The notes below the pieces were generated by a model. That model was given only the letters and a program-made list of their open reading frames with translations, did not search any database and was not told where the DNA came from. This document shows, piece by piece, positions 24,101-34,300 of a stretch of DNA of 64,000 bases; position 1 is the stretch's first letter, and each line of letters starts with the position of its first letter. Origin of the DNA: Membranipora membranacea (Eukaryota; Bryozoa; Gymnolaemata; Cheilostomatida; Membraniporidae). A program made the position numbers and the translations under genes. The stretch is taken from contig OU612070.1 of assembly GCA_914767715.1 (NCBI GenBank), positions 11,239,501 through 11,303,500 on the forward strand. The letters are read 5' to 3'.

Positions 24101-25804
24101 CCAAGAGGTGAGGCCATGGTGGACCTCCTAATCGTGAACTGAAACAGGCACTAATCAGCCATTGGCAGTGACACTTTGATCTTAGCCAATAGGCCGAGAA
24201 GCGATCACTGACTTTCATACACTTTTTTTGATGAGAAGAGGATGGTCAAAATTTGGTGACTCCTGTGACACCTAGTGAAAACAGTGCTAACTAATAAATT
24301 AAACCGGCTAAGATTTCCTCTTCTTGAGCACAGGCCTAGGGTAATATAGTTCGACCTACCCTTGTATTTGAAGCCATGACGTCCAATTTTGGGGTGAAAA
24401 ATGGGGGAGATAACCCATCTTCTCTCACCATACGGTAGGTCTGATGGATCAGTGGATGCAATAACTTCGGGAGATTTAAAATTCTTCTTCAGAACCATAG
24501 AGAGGAAACTCTGGATAGATTTTAGTTCCTCACCATTACCAAAAGACATAAGCTGACCGTCGGCACTGTAAGTCGGAAAAATAGGTGCATGTTTCAAAAA
24601 GCAGCAGTACCCTGTATGGTTTAAATTAAATACAATGTTCAGTTTAGCCGAACGGCTAAAAGTGATTGATTCACAGAGCTTATAAGAAATTCAATTCAGA
24701 GAGAGGGTTTTCTTTTGCCCAAGAGAATGCTTCCTTTGAAACCACTTTCCCAATCTTTGAAAATACATTTACTTAGCCATCAGTCTGCAAAAGTAGGATA
24801 TCAATTACCAAAATCCGTGGCCTCTAACGGTCAACCCCCCTTAAAAATTTAGGAGTTATTGAGAACTTAGCGGAACACTGATTATGGCTTGCTTATTCTT
24901 CAAGTCAAGGTTGCTGATTTTTGGCAAACAGGTCAAATTGTTTAGCAAATGTGTTGGCTCTGATTGGCCGGTTGGTTGGAACGAGCCAATGTCAGGTCAG
25001 ATGCTACTTTCCTGAAAGTACCTATTTACATTGTAGTGAATGTGAATGAAAGTAATTCAGCAACTCAATAGGTACTAATGTCAGTGCCAGTATTGGCACT
25101 CTGCCAAACCCAACAACCAATCAATCGAAGTCAACACATTGGCCTAATCAACTTAGAACTTACTCAGCACACAGCTGGTCTGCTTGAGCATTGGTAAGCC
25201 CTGAAGATGTAGGCTTTGTAACAAGATAACACACTTCAGCATTCCCATCAGCATCATTGTTGTAGGGGTGTATATAATACTCCACATTACTCCAGGCCGG
25301 TGTATTTTTTAGTTTATTTCTTATTATAGTGTTGTGCTCGTCATAGTTACAAGGGTTGAGGGTGTTGTGCTTATGGAGAACCTGTGACACAACTCTCATA
25401 TCTAGTGTAAAAGAATAAATGGGCGAACGTAGAACTATGCATACCAAAAAACAGCTTTTATGAGTTTATGTTGTTCAAGTGATTGCAAACATTGAAAAGA
25501 TACATTTGCGTAGTTCTGGGGCTCGATTCGCTCAAACTGCCTTTCTGGAGCATCCAGGAATTAAACGCTAGTTAGGTTTAATACAGCGGGTGAAATGAGA
25601 TCTTTCACTTTTACGGCAGACAAGAGATCACCCATATGTACCAATACAAAATCTAAGGCATAGGGGTAACTCAGCTACTGAGCGTTTACATTCTTTCGTA
25701 ATCCTTTTCTTATTCCTGTTTAAGTTAGCAATGTATGTATATTGATAAAACTCACCATAGATTGAAAACACCAGTACAACACTCGATACAAAAGTGACAA
25801 ACAT
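18104..25804 (-). CDS. Family-31 beta-1,3-glycosyltransferase, copy 1 (GT31-1)
   Basis: Eleven exons join in phase to 595 residues: 25804-25756, 25401-25164, 24565-24360, 23385-23313, 23082-22874, 22586-22411, 21671-21447, 20572-20383, 20030-19935, 19463-19310, 18275-18104. Residues 1-16 are a hydrophobic segment (MFVTFVSSVVLVFSIY), probably the Golgi signal anchor. Residues 17-258 form a Cys-containing region I do not recognise. The catalytic half has the GT31 signatures ERIRNTWGS (about 309-317), RIVFFIGD, the metal-binding IDDD (393-396), YPEYCQGYGYILP and MEDVYFTG (about 480-487). By family, it transfers Gal or GlcNAc from a UDP-sugar in the Golgi; the acceptor cannot be predicted. The exon 3 acceptor (24565) was chosen over one at 24611, which breaks phase. 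Its catalytic half is paralogous to GT31-2. Confidence 0.9.
18416..18446. repeat. (TACACT)n microsatellite
   Basis: About five units of tacact in the last GT31-1 intron. Confidence 0.9.
19242..19308. repeat. Two (TA)n runs abutting a GT31-1 splice donor
   Basis: TA runs at about 19242-19265 and 19284-19308. The second touches the donor of exon 19463-19310 (read on the minus strand as AG then gtatatata). The same arrangement occurs in GT31-2 at 53114 and in the fossil exon at about 30895. Confidence 0.85.
20932..20969. repeat. (GACC)n microsatellite
   Basis: Nine or more uninterrupted gacc units in the GT31-1 intron between exons 21671-21447 and 20572-20383. Confidence 0.95.
21965..22330. 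repeat. Interspersed repeat family R, copy 3 (inverted)
   Basis: Reverse-complement copy of 2609-2995. It shares gctgggggttcccctatagg, the splice-donor-like ttcttacctca end and the acacagt block. It lies in the GT31-1 intron between exons 22586-22411 and 21671-21447. Confidence 0.8.
24008..24205 (-). mobile_element. U2-snRNA-headed SINE-like repeat, copy 1
   Basis: Read on the minus strand from 24205, the first 35 or so bases (ATCGCTTCTCGGCC, then TATTGGCTAAGATCAA, then AGTGT) match the start of U2 snRNA with one substitution and one extra base. An unrelated body follows (aggaggtccaccatggcctc, then ggggcagccc near the end). The same head plus body occurs at 57692-57908, so it is a dispersed family and not a lone U2 pseudogene. 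It lies in a GT31-1 intron, in sense orientation. Confidence 0.82.
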
Positions 25805-26804
25805 TTCTATGCTGTCTAAGAAATCGATTCAATATTAAAGAGAGACACTAAAACCCGGGACCATCGCTCAAAGTTATCATGAGTACATGCGGCAGCAGCA
25901 GCAGTATGTCAGCATGTAGAGGATTGTTATGCACTCATGCATACGTCAGGTAATAAGAGAGCCTTGAAGCTCAACTTACCGTCATACTAAATATAACTAT
26001 CTCATTGAATTCCATATCTGGAATAGCATCATTAGCTTTCTTGCAAAAATAGCCAGTCCCTAGTAGCATTCTGGAAAAGCCCAAATCATCGACGTTGAAG
26101 GCATTTTATTACTGTCTGCAGTTTTGTAAAGAAGTCGATTTTCCAGGCTATATAATTCATGCTAGTAGGGACAGCCAATCAGATCAATTTCAGATGAGCC
26201 CCTGTGGTAAGTGTTCTAACTGCATGATGTTATGATACTATTTCCATTCTAAGAAAAGAATTTAATTCTGTGAACTATCTATAACGCAACTCATATATTC
26301 TGTTAGTTAGTGTTTGACCATATACAAGACAACACATTGACTCCAACCTCTCACTATAAGCTACAACACCAAGTGTAAATAATTCTAATATCTATCTGTA
26401 GACTTAATAAGTATTATTAAGTCTGTAGACTTAATAAGTATTATTAAGTCTACGTATCAATCACACACTGCATCAGCCCACATTCAGCATTCACAACAAA
26501 CCCAATATCATAAAACCATGAGACCTCATTATGGATATTAGGTTATCATTTTCTTGTTTTTGTGAGAAAAAATCTCCTCAAAAATAAGTAATAAAGTAAT
26601 AAATACACAACATACTGTATAGAGCGCAAATCATTTTTATATCACTCGGCTCACACTGTTCTCACATGGTGAAGGGGTTTGATGATATTTTTCTAGAGTC
26701 AGGAAGATATTTTATCTTATTGTAGCAATATTAACCAGTAACTTTGCTAGCGGCTAGAACATCTCCAGTTTGAACAACATTGGTGTCAAATCGATATATA
26801 TATA
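25805..26804. other. 5' flank of GT31-1; no further gene seen
   Basis: AT-rich, no convincing TATA box or exon. At 26398-26453 a 27-29 bp palindrome (gtagacttaataag...ttattaagtct) is present twice in tandem. A (CAG/CTG-like) gcagcagcagcag stretch is at about 25891-25904. Confidence 0.4.
26398..26453. repeat. Tandem duplicate of a short palindrome
   Basis: Two adjacent copies of a self-complementary unit (gacttaataagtattattaagtc core). Could extrude as a cruciform; possibly a relic of MITE excision. Confidence 0.7.
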
Positions 26805-27318
26805 TGGGAACATAGTGATATACAGTTTTCCATTGACAAACCAAATATGCAAGGGTTCATAACTTAAATGTCTATACACCGAAAACTGGCACAATGGTCG
26901 GATCCGAGATAAAAGATCCTAAACCCAACTCACTTGAGATAAAAGATCACAAACCCAATTCTTGTTCCACCATCCCTTCATGGACTGGGATGGTGGAACA
27001 AGAATCTTAACTAAATAAGGTTTTGATAGCTTGCATTCATATATATTGAATAATAATAGTATTGATAAAATATTTCATATCACTTAAAAAGAAAAGCACA
27101 TTAGTTTGTGTTATGTTATAATATATAGGGCTAAGGAACATATATTTATTCATTATATAGTTTTTATTTATTTATTTATGCATGGTCTTTATTTGTCATT
27201 GACTTTGATCGGCAATAATAAGGTATATATATATATAGATATATAAATAAGTCCCAGCCAATTGTTCATTGAAATGTCCAGTATCTTGGTTCAGTGTGGT
27301 TCATCAGCATCTATACCT

Positions 27319-28035
27319 CTAATAATGGCGGCAAAGACAACAATATCCTTTTTTACTCCAGGTGCGGTGACAACTACAGCCATGAATTGGATGCGCTGAA
27401 AAGATCTGCGGCTTCTTACATATCTGTGTAATTTTTCGTTTGCAACAATAACCTCTCTTACCCCAGCTTGATTTGCAGTGATATCCATGTTGTGGACTTG
27501 AGAAGTATTGGTAGGGCAATTTACATTTTGGTGCTGGTTTACAGCAGTAGCCTTTTCTGACGCGGTTGCAAATTCGACCAGGTATTGGTCGAGTTGAAAA
27601 GGTTTGACCCTTTCTACAAACAGGTAGTTTAGGCTTACAGCAGTAACCACGCCATTGCCTGTGGCAATCATAGCCATGTCGTGGGTATGAAGAGAATACA
27701 CTTGGTGGCCGACAAAGATGATGTCTTGACTTTCCATCTACAAACCAAAGGATTTCACATCCAACTGCCAGTTCAACAACGTTTTCGAGAAATTCAATCA
27801 ATAGGGCTTGTATTAGTTGTACTGAAAAAATTAAACAGGTCTTAGATAAACATTGCTCTTGTAAGACGATAGTTTTGTTAAATATTATGTGATGAAAGAC
27901 TTGCAAAGCAATTGAAAGTTCTATTCACCTTCTTATTTTATAATACATACCAACTGCGGTTTGAGCGACTGTGTCACTGACATAGTAAACAGCTAACAAT
28001 GCCAAGGTCAATACTATGGTGCTGTACAGCTTCAT
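27319..28035 (-). CDS. Secreted Cys-rich four-repeat protein CRP1
   Basis: Coding exons 28035-27951 and 27737-27319 join in phase 1 to 167 residues. Residues 1 to about 22 (MKLYSTIVLTLALLAVYYVS) form a signal peptide. The mature part has four units of C-x15-C-x7-CC (units 1, 2) or C-x15-C-x9-CC (units 3, 4), each ending GYCC. Cysteines fall at about 37/53/61/62, 69/85/93/94, 100/116/126/127 and 135/151/161/162, plus C149 and C164, for 18 in all. The peptide is rich in Lys, Arg, His, Trp and Tyr. I do not recognise the family. A cationic, disulfide-rich secreted peptide suggests host defence or a structural/mucus role, but this is inference only. An untranslated first exon ends at 28625, with a TATA box at 28709-28716. 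Confidence 0.88.
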
Positions 28036-28708
28036 ACTACAAAATAACAAGTTATTGGTTAGTTAAAATTGCTTTAAAATTGTTCACCAAACAAAGAAAA
28101 TTAAAATTTTATGATCGAATAAACTCATTGGTATTCTTCTTCAACGCGGTATAGTCTTTCCTAACCTGTCAATTTGATAGTGTGCTGGACAGATTGGGTA
28201 ACAAGGTGTCAAAAATTGGCCTTCGGTTTTTCTCAACAGCTGATAATGAATATTATTCTTCTTCAGCTGGCTGGAAACATGTTCAAGGTTGCCTGATGAT
28301 TAATCCAGACAAACTGCTCAGCTGAAAAATACTAAATTATTTTTTTGGTCTATTTTGCTTGTGTTTATTCACACTTATCGTCGACCAAATTCTCATCAAG
28401 TCTATGATTTGCACTCAAAAAATATTATTTCCAATCAATAAATGTTCTCTACAAATCTGTGAATATCACTAAAAATGTTACCTCCTTGTCATAATGATGG
28501 CAACCCAAACACCTTTATTTCAGTTTATATTCGTTAAATTTTTTTTGGAATGCTCCAGTCATGTTTCCAATTGATGTTCTGCCATGCTCTAAAGTATATT
28601 GATACTTGTTAAATCAAAACTCACCTTGAATCGTGTTTTTTAGAAGTCTATCAATATACTCTGTGGAAAGAGAGTTGTCTTCTGAATCTCATATCGCATT
28701 CACCCTGT

Positions 28709-28716
28709 TATTTATA
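28709..28716 (-). promoter_or_regulatory. TATA box of CRP1
   Basis: TATAAATA on the minus strand, about 25-35 bp before the likely start of an untranslated exon that ends in TTCAAG followed by gtgagt at 28625. The same box and exon are kept in CRP2 and CRP3. Confidence 0.75.
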
Positions 28717-30269
28717 CCAAAATCATTTGACCATTAGCCAAAAAAGAGAGAAAAGCAATTTTTCAATTAGGCACAATTTGGCTGATCTAATGTTATATTT
28801 TTAGCCGAACTTTTGATTTACTTTGTTTCATAAGGATATAGGTTTTTATGATCAGTTACTCACAGCCAATCAATGCTCTTGCCAATGTGATTAGGGAATA
28901 CAGCGTAGTTGATGATAAATAGAAAAAGCGATACATTAGAAGACAGGGAAGACAATCAGGAAGAGAGTCGGGAACCACATTTGCTTTGATTGGCTAAAAG
29001 TTTAAGAGCAATCTAGAATCTACGTCAATTTATTTTATTCTGAAAGTATTGTCTTTGATCAATGATTGATGCGCAGAGCACGTGTATTCCTAAACCTTGA
29101 GGGATAGAAGGTCTTCAAGAAACCAATAACAACTTTTCACATATTCACATGAATTTTCATACAATGACTATGCCTAAATTGTTGCCTGACCAAAGCAGAA
29201 ATGTTTGGGCACAATGACAAAAACTGTTTTAATCGTAGATAATTTGTTGCTATGGTAAAGTCGCATATATTCATTCTGTTATAAATGTTATGAATGCCGT
29301 AAATTTCTGGCACCATAAAAAGCTAGGTATGATGAAACACTCATATTTTGTGCAAAATTGTAACTGTATATAATAATCTAGGGTAGGTAGGTACCTGAAG
29401 TTTGTAATAAGTTAAAACTTGTGTTAGTAATTCATAGAAAACAAGAGCAATATAGATTTGAGGTCAGACTGGACATGATGTGTTTTCCATAGTATATTGC
29501 GTTTAGGCTACAGAAGCAGGGATCATACTGTTCATCTCAGTTTTCCTTGGCAGGCTGTTTTTCATGAAAACCATCATTCACCTCCAGCCTTATAAGGCAA
29601 TTAGTTGTCTTAACTGAATTTGAAAGAGGTTACCAGAAGAGGCTGAACACTTTTGCCAGTTGTATGCCATATGGGCCGGTGGAAGAGGTTCAACCCAGGC
29701 TTTGCTAAACTTCTACTAAATAAAAATAATATTTTAGTACCAAAAAGAGTCTACTCCAAATCATTAAACTATAAAACATCGTGATAGACTTGGAACCAGG
29801 GCTTTATCGCCATCGGGTTATCTAAAGTTAAGAAGTAAACTTTCCAGCATCATCTGCTTGTTGCCGCAAGTCTAAGCTCATTTGACAATTAAACTGACAT
29901 TGAGCCAATGGTGGGATGTAGGAGTAAGATATGTCACAACTATTATTAATACTTGTTGCCAATTACTCAATAAATATTTTCAATAATACAATTTTGAGTG
30001 ATTAGAAATTATATTTTCAGGTGAAGTTTGGATTCATAGTGTTTTTGTAAGGATATTGGTTATTTTATTACCTGTTTTCTGAAGCCAAAGAAGGTTCATA
30101 AGGATACCAAGTGTGAGCCCCACATCTATGTCTCATTTCCGTTTTTTTTTATTTTCATAGGTTGCTGAGGATTCTAGTTGGTTCAAAAAGTGACCAATCA
30201 CGGTCAAACCAAGGACCCTTTTTATAGTTTATTTTGTTGTATTGAGAAATAACACGGGGAATATCTCAG

Positions 30270-30665
30270 CTGGCAAATAAGTTGCAGTTATCTATTATTT
30301 CATCAATTCTGTTTGACGTATTTTACACATCAACAGCGGCAGCATTTTTTGTATTTCCACTTCCTGGAATTTAACTGAACTTGCATACGAACGCCTTTCA
30401 TTGTATTTCATAGTGTATAGGAAAGCTTTGATGGTTTCAAGGTGATGCACTTGGTTAGAAACCTTTCCCAACCACAGAATTATTTTTGATCTGCACGGTA
30501 GTTGCCAGGGAACAATTTATTTCTATGATTATCCAGATTTGGTTGACGGTGATCAATGAAGCTATCATATCATGCCTTACACAGAGGAGCTCCTTGTCAT
30601 GGTGATGTGAACTGGAAAGCTTGTACTTCAACTCAATGCATGGAAGTTTTTCAATCATTTTTCTA
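30270..30665. repeat. Block D, arm 1 of an inverted repeat
   Basis: The reverse complement recurs at 32910-33117 plus 33629-33840, where a foldback element splits it. Shared pieces include ttccatgcattgagttgaag, ggcatgat, gataatca and ggtttctaaccaagtgcatc (one arm or its complement). No gene is evident. Confidence 0.85.
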
Positions 30666-30749
30666 GCTCATTTATTAACAATCTTCTTGTGTTTCCTAGG
30701 TCAACCATATTATACTTGATTAGATAATATATTATATTATATTATATTA

Positions 30750-31030
30750 TATATATATATATATATACCTATCTCCATGTACATAGTTTCATATATTGTA
30801 TTATATATATTATATTATTACATTACACATATTATATTATATTATATTATATTATATCATATAATTTTTTATTATATATATATATATATATATTTACCTG
30901 TCTTGTACATGACCGATGATAATGAGCTCCGGTGATTCTCTCTAAGAATGTCTCAAACTGATAATATGTAGAAGAGTATGAGGCTGTGAGCGCGTGAGTC
31001 TTTACATTCGCTCGGTCTCGTATTATCTCA
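30750..31030 (-). pseudogene. Orphan GT31 exon with flanking intron (pseudo-exon)
   Basis: At about 31026-30895 on the minus strand is a clear relative of the penultimate GT31-2 exon (53255-53114). It reads approximately ANVKTHAL, then YYQFETFLERIT, then ELIIIGHV, ending in a donor-like AG then gtaaat. It has lost about 10 bases after the ERIT codons and others near the end, and the acceptor is destroyed. The TA-rich intron beside it (30750-30890) also matches 52985-53110. No other GT31 exon is nearby, so it is a fragment left by duplication. Confidence 0.85.
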
Positions 31031-31039
31031 TATTATTAG

Positions 31040-32575
31040 GTGTACAAGGAAATGGTGGTGATAACACCTTGAATTGAATGTTAAATGGCTCCCTTTCAAA
31101 ATGTACCTGATAGAATAACATTTTTATCTTGACACCAGTTGCACTATCGACTTCCACAGCATGGAAACACTCTTTTCTCAGAGTAACGCCTTTGGTGGTC
31201 ATCCCTTGAAAACTGTGCTTCCAAAGATTTCAGTTATTCTATCTGCTTCACATCAATATTTGAATGAAGACAAGGATTTCGAAATTCACGACAAATTCAG
31301 AGCTCTAGAGTTTTGATTTTATTTCCATTTTCTTTCCAGATATCAAAAGGGGAAACATCTTCATAAAATTTTCATCGAACAGTTGCCTCTAGATATATAT
31401 TTGATTTTATGACTATTTAAAGCAAAGTTTTTGAAAATCGACTTGTATTGTTTCGACTTATCGTTTTCTTAGTTCACAACATTCATATAAACTCAAGTTA
31501 TTGTCAAAATGTTTTTCAACATGTAGCGATAATAAATTGATCTTTAAAAATACACTTTACAACTTAGGACAACTTATTGGCACAAGAATGCCTTTTCACA
31601 GTTGATTTGCCATACATATATAACGTGGGGTTTCAAGGACCATGCTTTGCTCTTTAGTTTGATTACTTGAAGTAAGGTTTTGGGAGCTTTTTCTTATCAG
31701 TTAAATGACCATTGCCTTGCTTTACTTCTTGTTGCCCTATGCACAATTAATAAATAGTCTTTTGAATGTTTTAAATGTTAGACCAAGACTGACCACAATA
31801 CTTTGTACTAACGGGCCTTGCATGTTCTCCAAATAGTTAACTATTTGGCACAAAAGAGTGCAATTTGCAGCCCCAAACCCCTAATGAATGACCTGGAATT
31901 TAAAAGTTCACTCTGAAATATGCACAGCATACCCCCTAAACTTGGAGCGGTGCATTAAACCCTACGACAAGCAATTATTTCATCTTATCTTTGTGATCCA
32001 AATTGAGGTAGCTTCTCGTTTTTCATCGTGATAAGGTGTAAATGTTTTTGAAATTGGTAGTCTGTGTGTGACTAAGAAACCTGTGCCTCTGGTTTTGTAC
32101 ATGTACTATCCCTTTGATAGAGCTCATAATTCGATTGTCTTGTGCATTGAATTCTGTTTGGCAGTGCATGTTAAAAAGTGTCCTAATTTCGAATGTGATT
32201 GGTCATTTTTTGAACCAACTAGAATTCTCAGTTACCTATCATGATTTCTGGCTCACACCTAACTCTATTCATGGCCTCAGATTAAAGATAATAAAAATAC
32301 CAATATCCGTTTTCAAAAACACTATAAATCAAAATGTTCCTTGAAAATATAGTTCCTAAGTACTGAGAATTTAAAGACTAATTAAAATTGTTTAGTAAGT
32401 ATTTGGCAAACAGTCATGTTTATTGTTTTGACATAAATAAATGATACGTCCCACATATCATTTCATATCTTAGTAAATGCCAAATGACTTTCCACTTGCT
32501 ATAACAAGGAAGTGATATCGGTAGGTATATTTCACAGCTTCATTTGACCCGATGGCGATATAGCCTGGGTTCAGT
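31040..32575. repeat. Segmental duplication block C, copy 1
   Basis: Direct match to 45265-46695. Landmarks are tctcagagtaacgcctttg, gccatacatatataacgtgg, ctaacgggccttgcatgttc and ccacttgc..taacaaggaag. About 90 bp near 31075-31165 are absent from the other copy. Its 3' part (32150-32575) is also related to 33885-34300 and 46300-46690. Confidence 0.85.
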
Positions 32576-32909
32576 GGCCGTTACACTGCATTATAATTCA
32601 CTAGATTTTTCTTGCTTTTTTGGAAGTTGTTTATGCGAGTTTAGCCAGCATATATGCCTTAGGTAATTTTTGTGTGTGTTATGATTAGGAAATCATTAGA
32701 CTGGCTATCACTAAATCACTTTTGTTTGCTTAGTGCTTTGGTTATCATGCCTTAGAAATTATTATTTGACACCCCTCACAAATGGCCTTCAATATACAAC
32801 TGCATCCTGGGAAATGAGAGTGAACACACTTCTCTACAAACCGGGTGTCCACTGTGAATTGAATGCTGTAAAATATATGGGTCTGACTTGTTATCAGTAC
32901 TCAATATAG

Positions 32910-33840
32910 CATTGAAAAATGATTGAAAAACTTCCATGCATTGAGTTGAAGTGCAAGCTTTCCAGTTCACATCACCATGTGACATGACAAGGAGCTTCTC
33001 TGTGCAAGGCATGATTTAAATAGCTTCATTGATCACCATCAACCAAAATCACGTTTTACCTGGATAATCACAGCAATAAATTGTTCCCTGGCAGCTACCA
33101 TGCAGGTCAAAAATAATAGACAGTTTTCTGAGCTCTTATTTATACCTCAATTTGGAGTTGTCCTCTCTCCAGTTTGGTACTTTTAACCCACGCCGCATAG
33201 GAAAAACATGCTGAAAAGAGGGTTATCTTGAAAACCGCTTATAAAAGGATAAAAATTATTTTTTATTCAAGATCTGCAACATTGAAAACTCATATGGACA
33301 TAGTTTGGGAAATAATTTTAGTAATTGGATAGTCAATTATAACATTTTCTGCCTGTTTTGCGGACAATTTGGCAGAATTTTTCATGAACTTCGTCACTAA
33401 AATTAAGATTTATCAACATTCAAGCCTCCAATGATTTGGAAACCCTGTCTCACAGGGTTTTCAATGGTGCAGACTCTGAATCAAAAATCAGTTTCATCCT
33501 ATCATAAGCGGTTTTCAAGATAACCCTCTTTCAACAGGTTTTTCCTATGCGGCGTGGGTTAAAAAGTACCAAACTGGAGAGAGGACAACTCCAAATTGAG
33601 GTATAAATAAGAGTTCAGAAAACTGTCTTTTATGTGGTTGAGAAAGGTTTCTAACCAAGTGCATCACCTTGAAACCATTAAAGCTTTCCTATACACTATG
33701 AAATACAATGAAAGGCGTTCATATGCTAGTTCAGTTAAATTCCAGGAAGTGGAAGTACCAAAAATGCTGCAGCTGCTGATGTGTAAAACAAGTCGAACAG
33801 AATTGATGAAGTAATAGATAACTTCAACTTATTTGCCAGC
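32910..33840. repeat. Block D, arm 2 (inverted), split by a foldback insertion
   Basis: Reverse complement of 30270-30665, interrupted at 33118-33628. After the insertion the match resumes at ggtttctaaccaagtgcatc and continues to ttatttgccagctgagatg. Confidence 0.85.
33118..33628. mobile_element. 511 bp foldback MITE inserted in block D
   Basis: The arms, about 33118-33245 and 33503-33628, are close reverse complements over some 120 bp (agacagttttctga, then ctcttatttatacctcaatt, then acccacgccgcatagg). The ends are agacag/ctgtct. The uninterrupted version of the locus is at about 30470-30490, where the same sequence reads straight through, which confirms this is an insertion. An exact target duplication is not obvious. 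Confidence 0.85.
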
Positions 33841-33884
33841 TGAGATGTTCCTCATGTTACTTCTCAATACAACAAAATAAGCTA

Positions 33885-34300
33885 TAAAAAGGGTCCTTGG
33901 TTTGAGCGTGATTGGTCACTTTTTGAACCAACTAGAATCCTCAGCAACTTATGAAAATAAAAAAAAAGGAAGTGAGACATAGATTTATGGCTCACACTTT
34001 GTATTATTATGAACCTTTTTTGGCTTCAGATTACAGATAATAAAAAGACCAATATCCTTATAATACCCACTATAAATCAAAATGTTCCTTAAAATATAGT
34101 TCCTAAGTACTGAGTATTTAAAGACTAATTAAAATTGTTTAGTAAGTATTTGGCAAATCGTTTTGACATAAATAACCGCTGCGTCCCACATTTCATTTCC
34201 TATCTTAGTAATTGCCAAATCACTTTCCACTTGCAAAAACAAGGAAGTGAAATCGGTAGGTATATTATACAGCTTCAGTTGACCCGATGGTGATATATAT
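33885..34300. repeat. Block B repeat (third relative of the block C 3' end)
   Basis: Shares tgattggtcactttttgaac, gtttagtaagtatttggcaa and ccacttgcaaaaacaaggaa (and variants) with 32150-32575, 46300-46690 and, in part, 46700-46940. Confidence 0.75.

Larger units (their letters stand above)
26805..30270. repeat. Segmental duplication block A, copy 1 (contains CRP1)
   Basis: Matches 42061-45250 in direct orientation and 46700-50240 in inverted orientation over most of its length, including intron, leader exon, promoter and about 1.5 kb upstream of CRP1. Landmark matches are gggatggtggaacaagaatc near one end, caaatctatattgctcttg (or its complement) in the middle, and accaactagaatcctcagc near the other end. 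Edges are approximate, by eye. Confidence 0.9.

Noticed and set aside
24566-24611. Longer GT31-1 exon 3 starting at 24611
   Set aside because: The acceptor at 24611 puts the exon out of phase with the preceding exon. The acceptor before 24565 (cgacttacag) restores phase on both sides.
27291-27737. A 148-codon open frame (MESQDIIF...) overlapping CRP1 exon 2, also open in CRP2 and CRP3
   Set aside because: Exon 1 with the signal peptide joins in phase only to the Cys-rich frame. Most differences between the copies that are silent in the Cys-rich frame change the residue in this one. It is most likely a shadow that stays open because the copies are recent.
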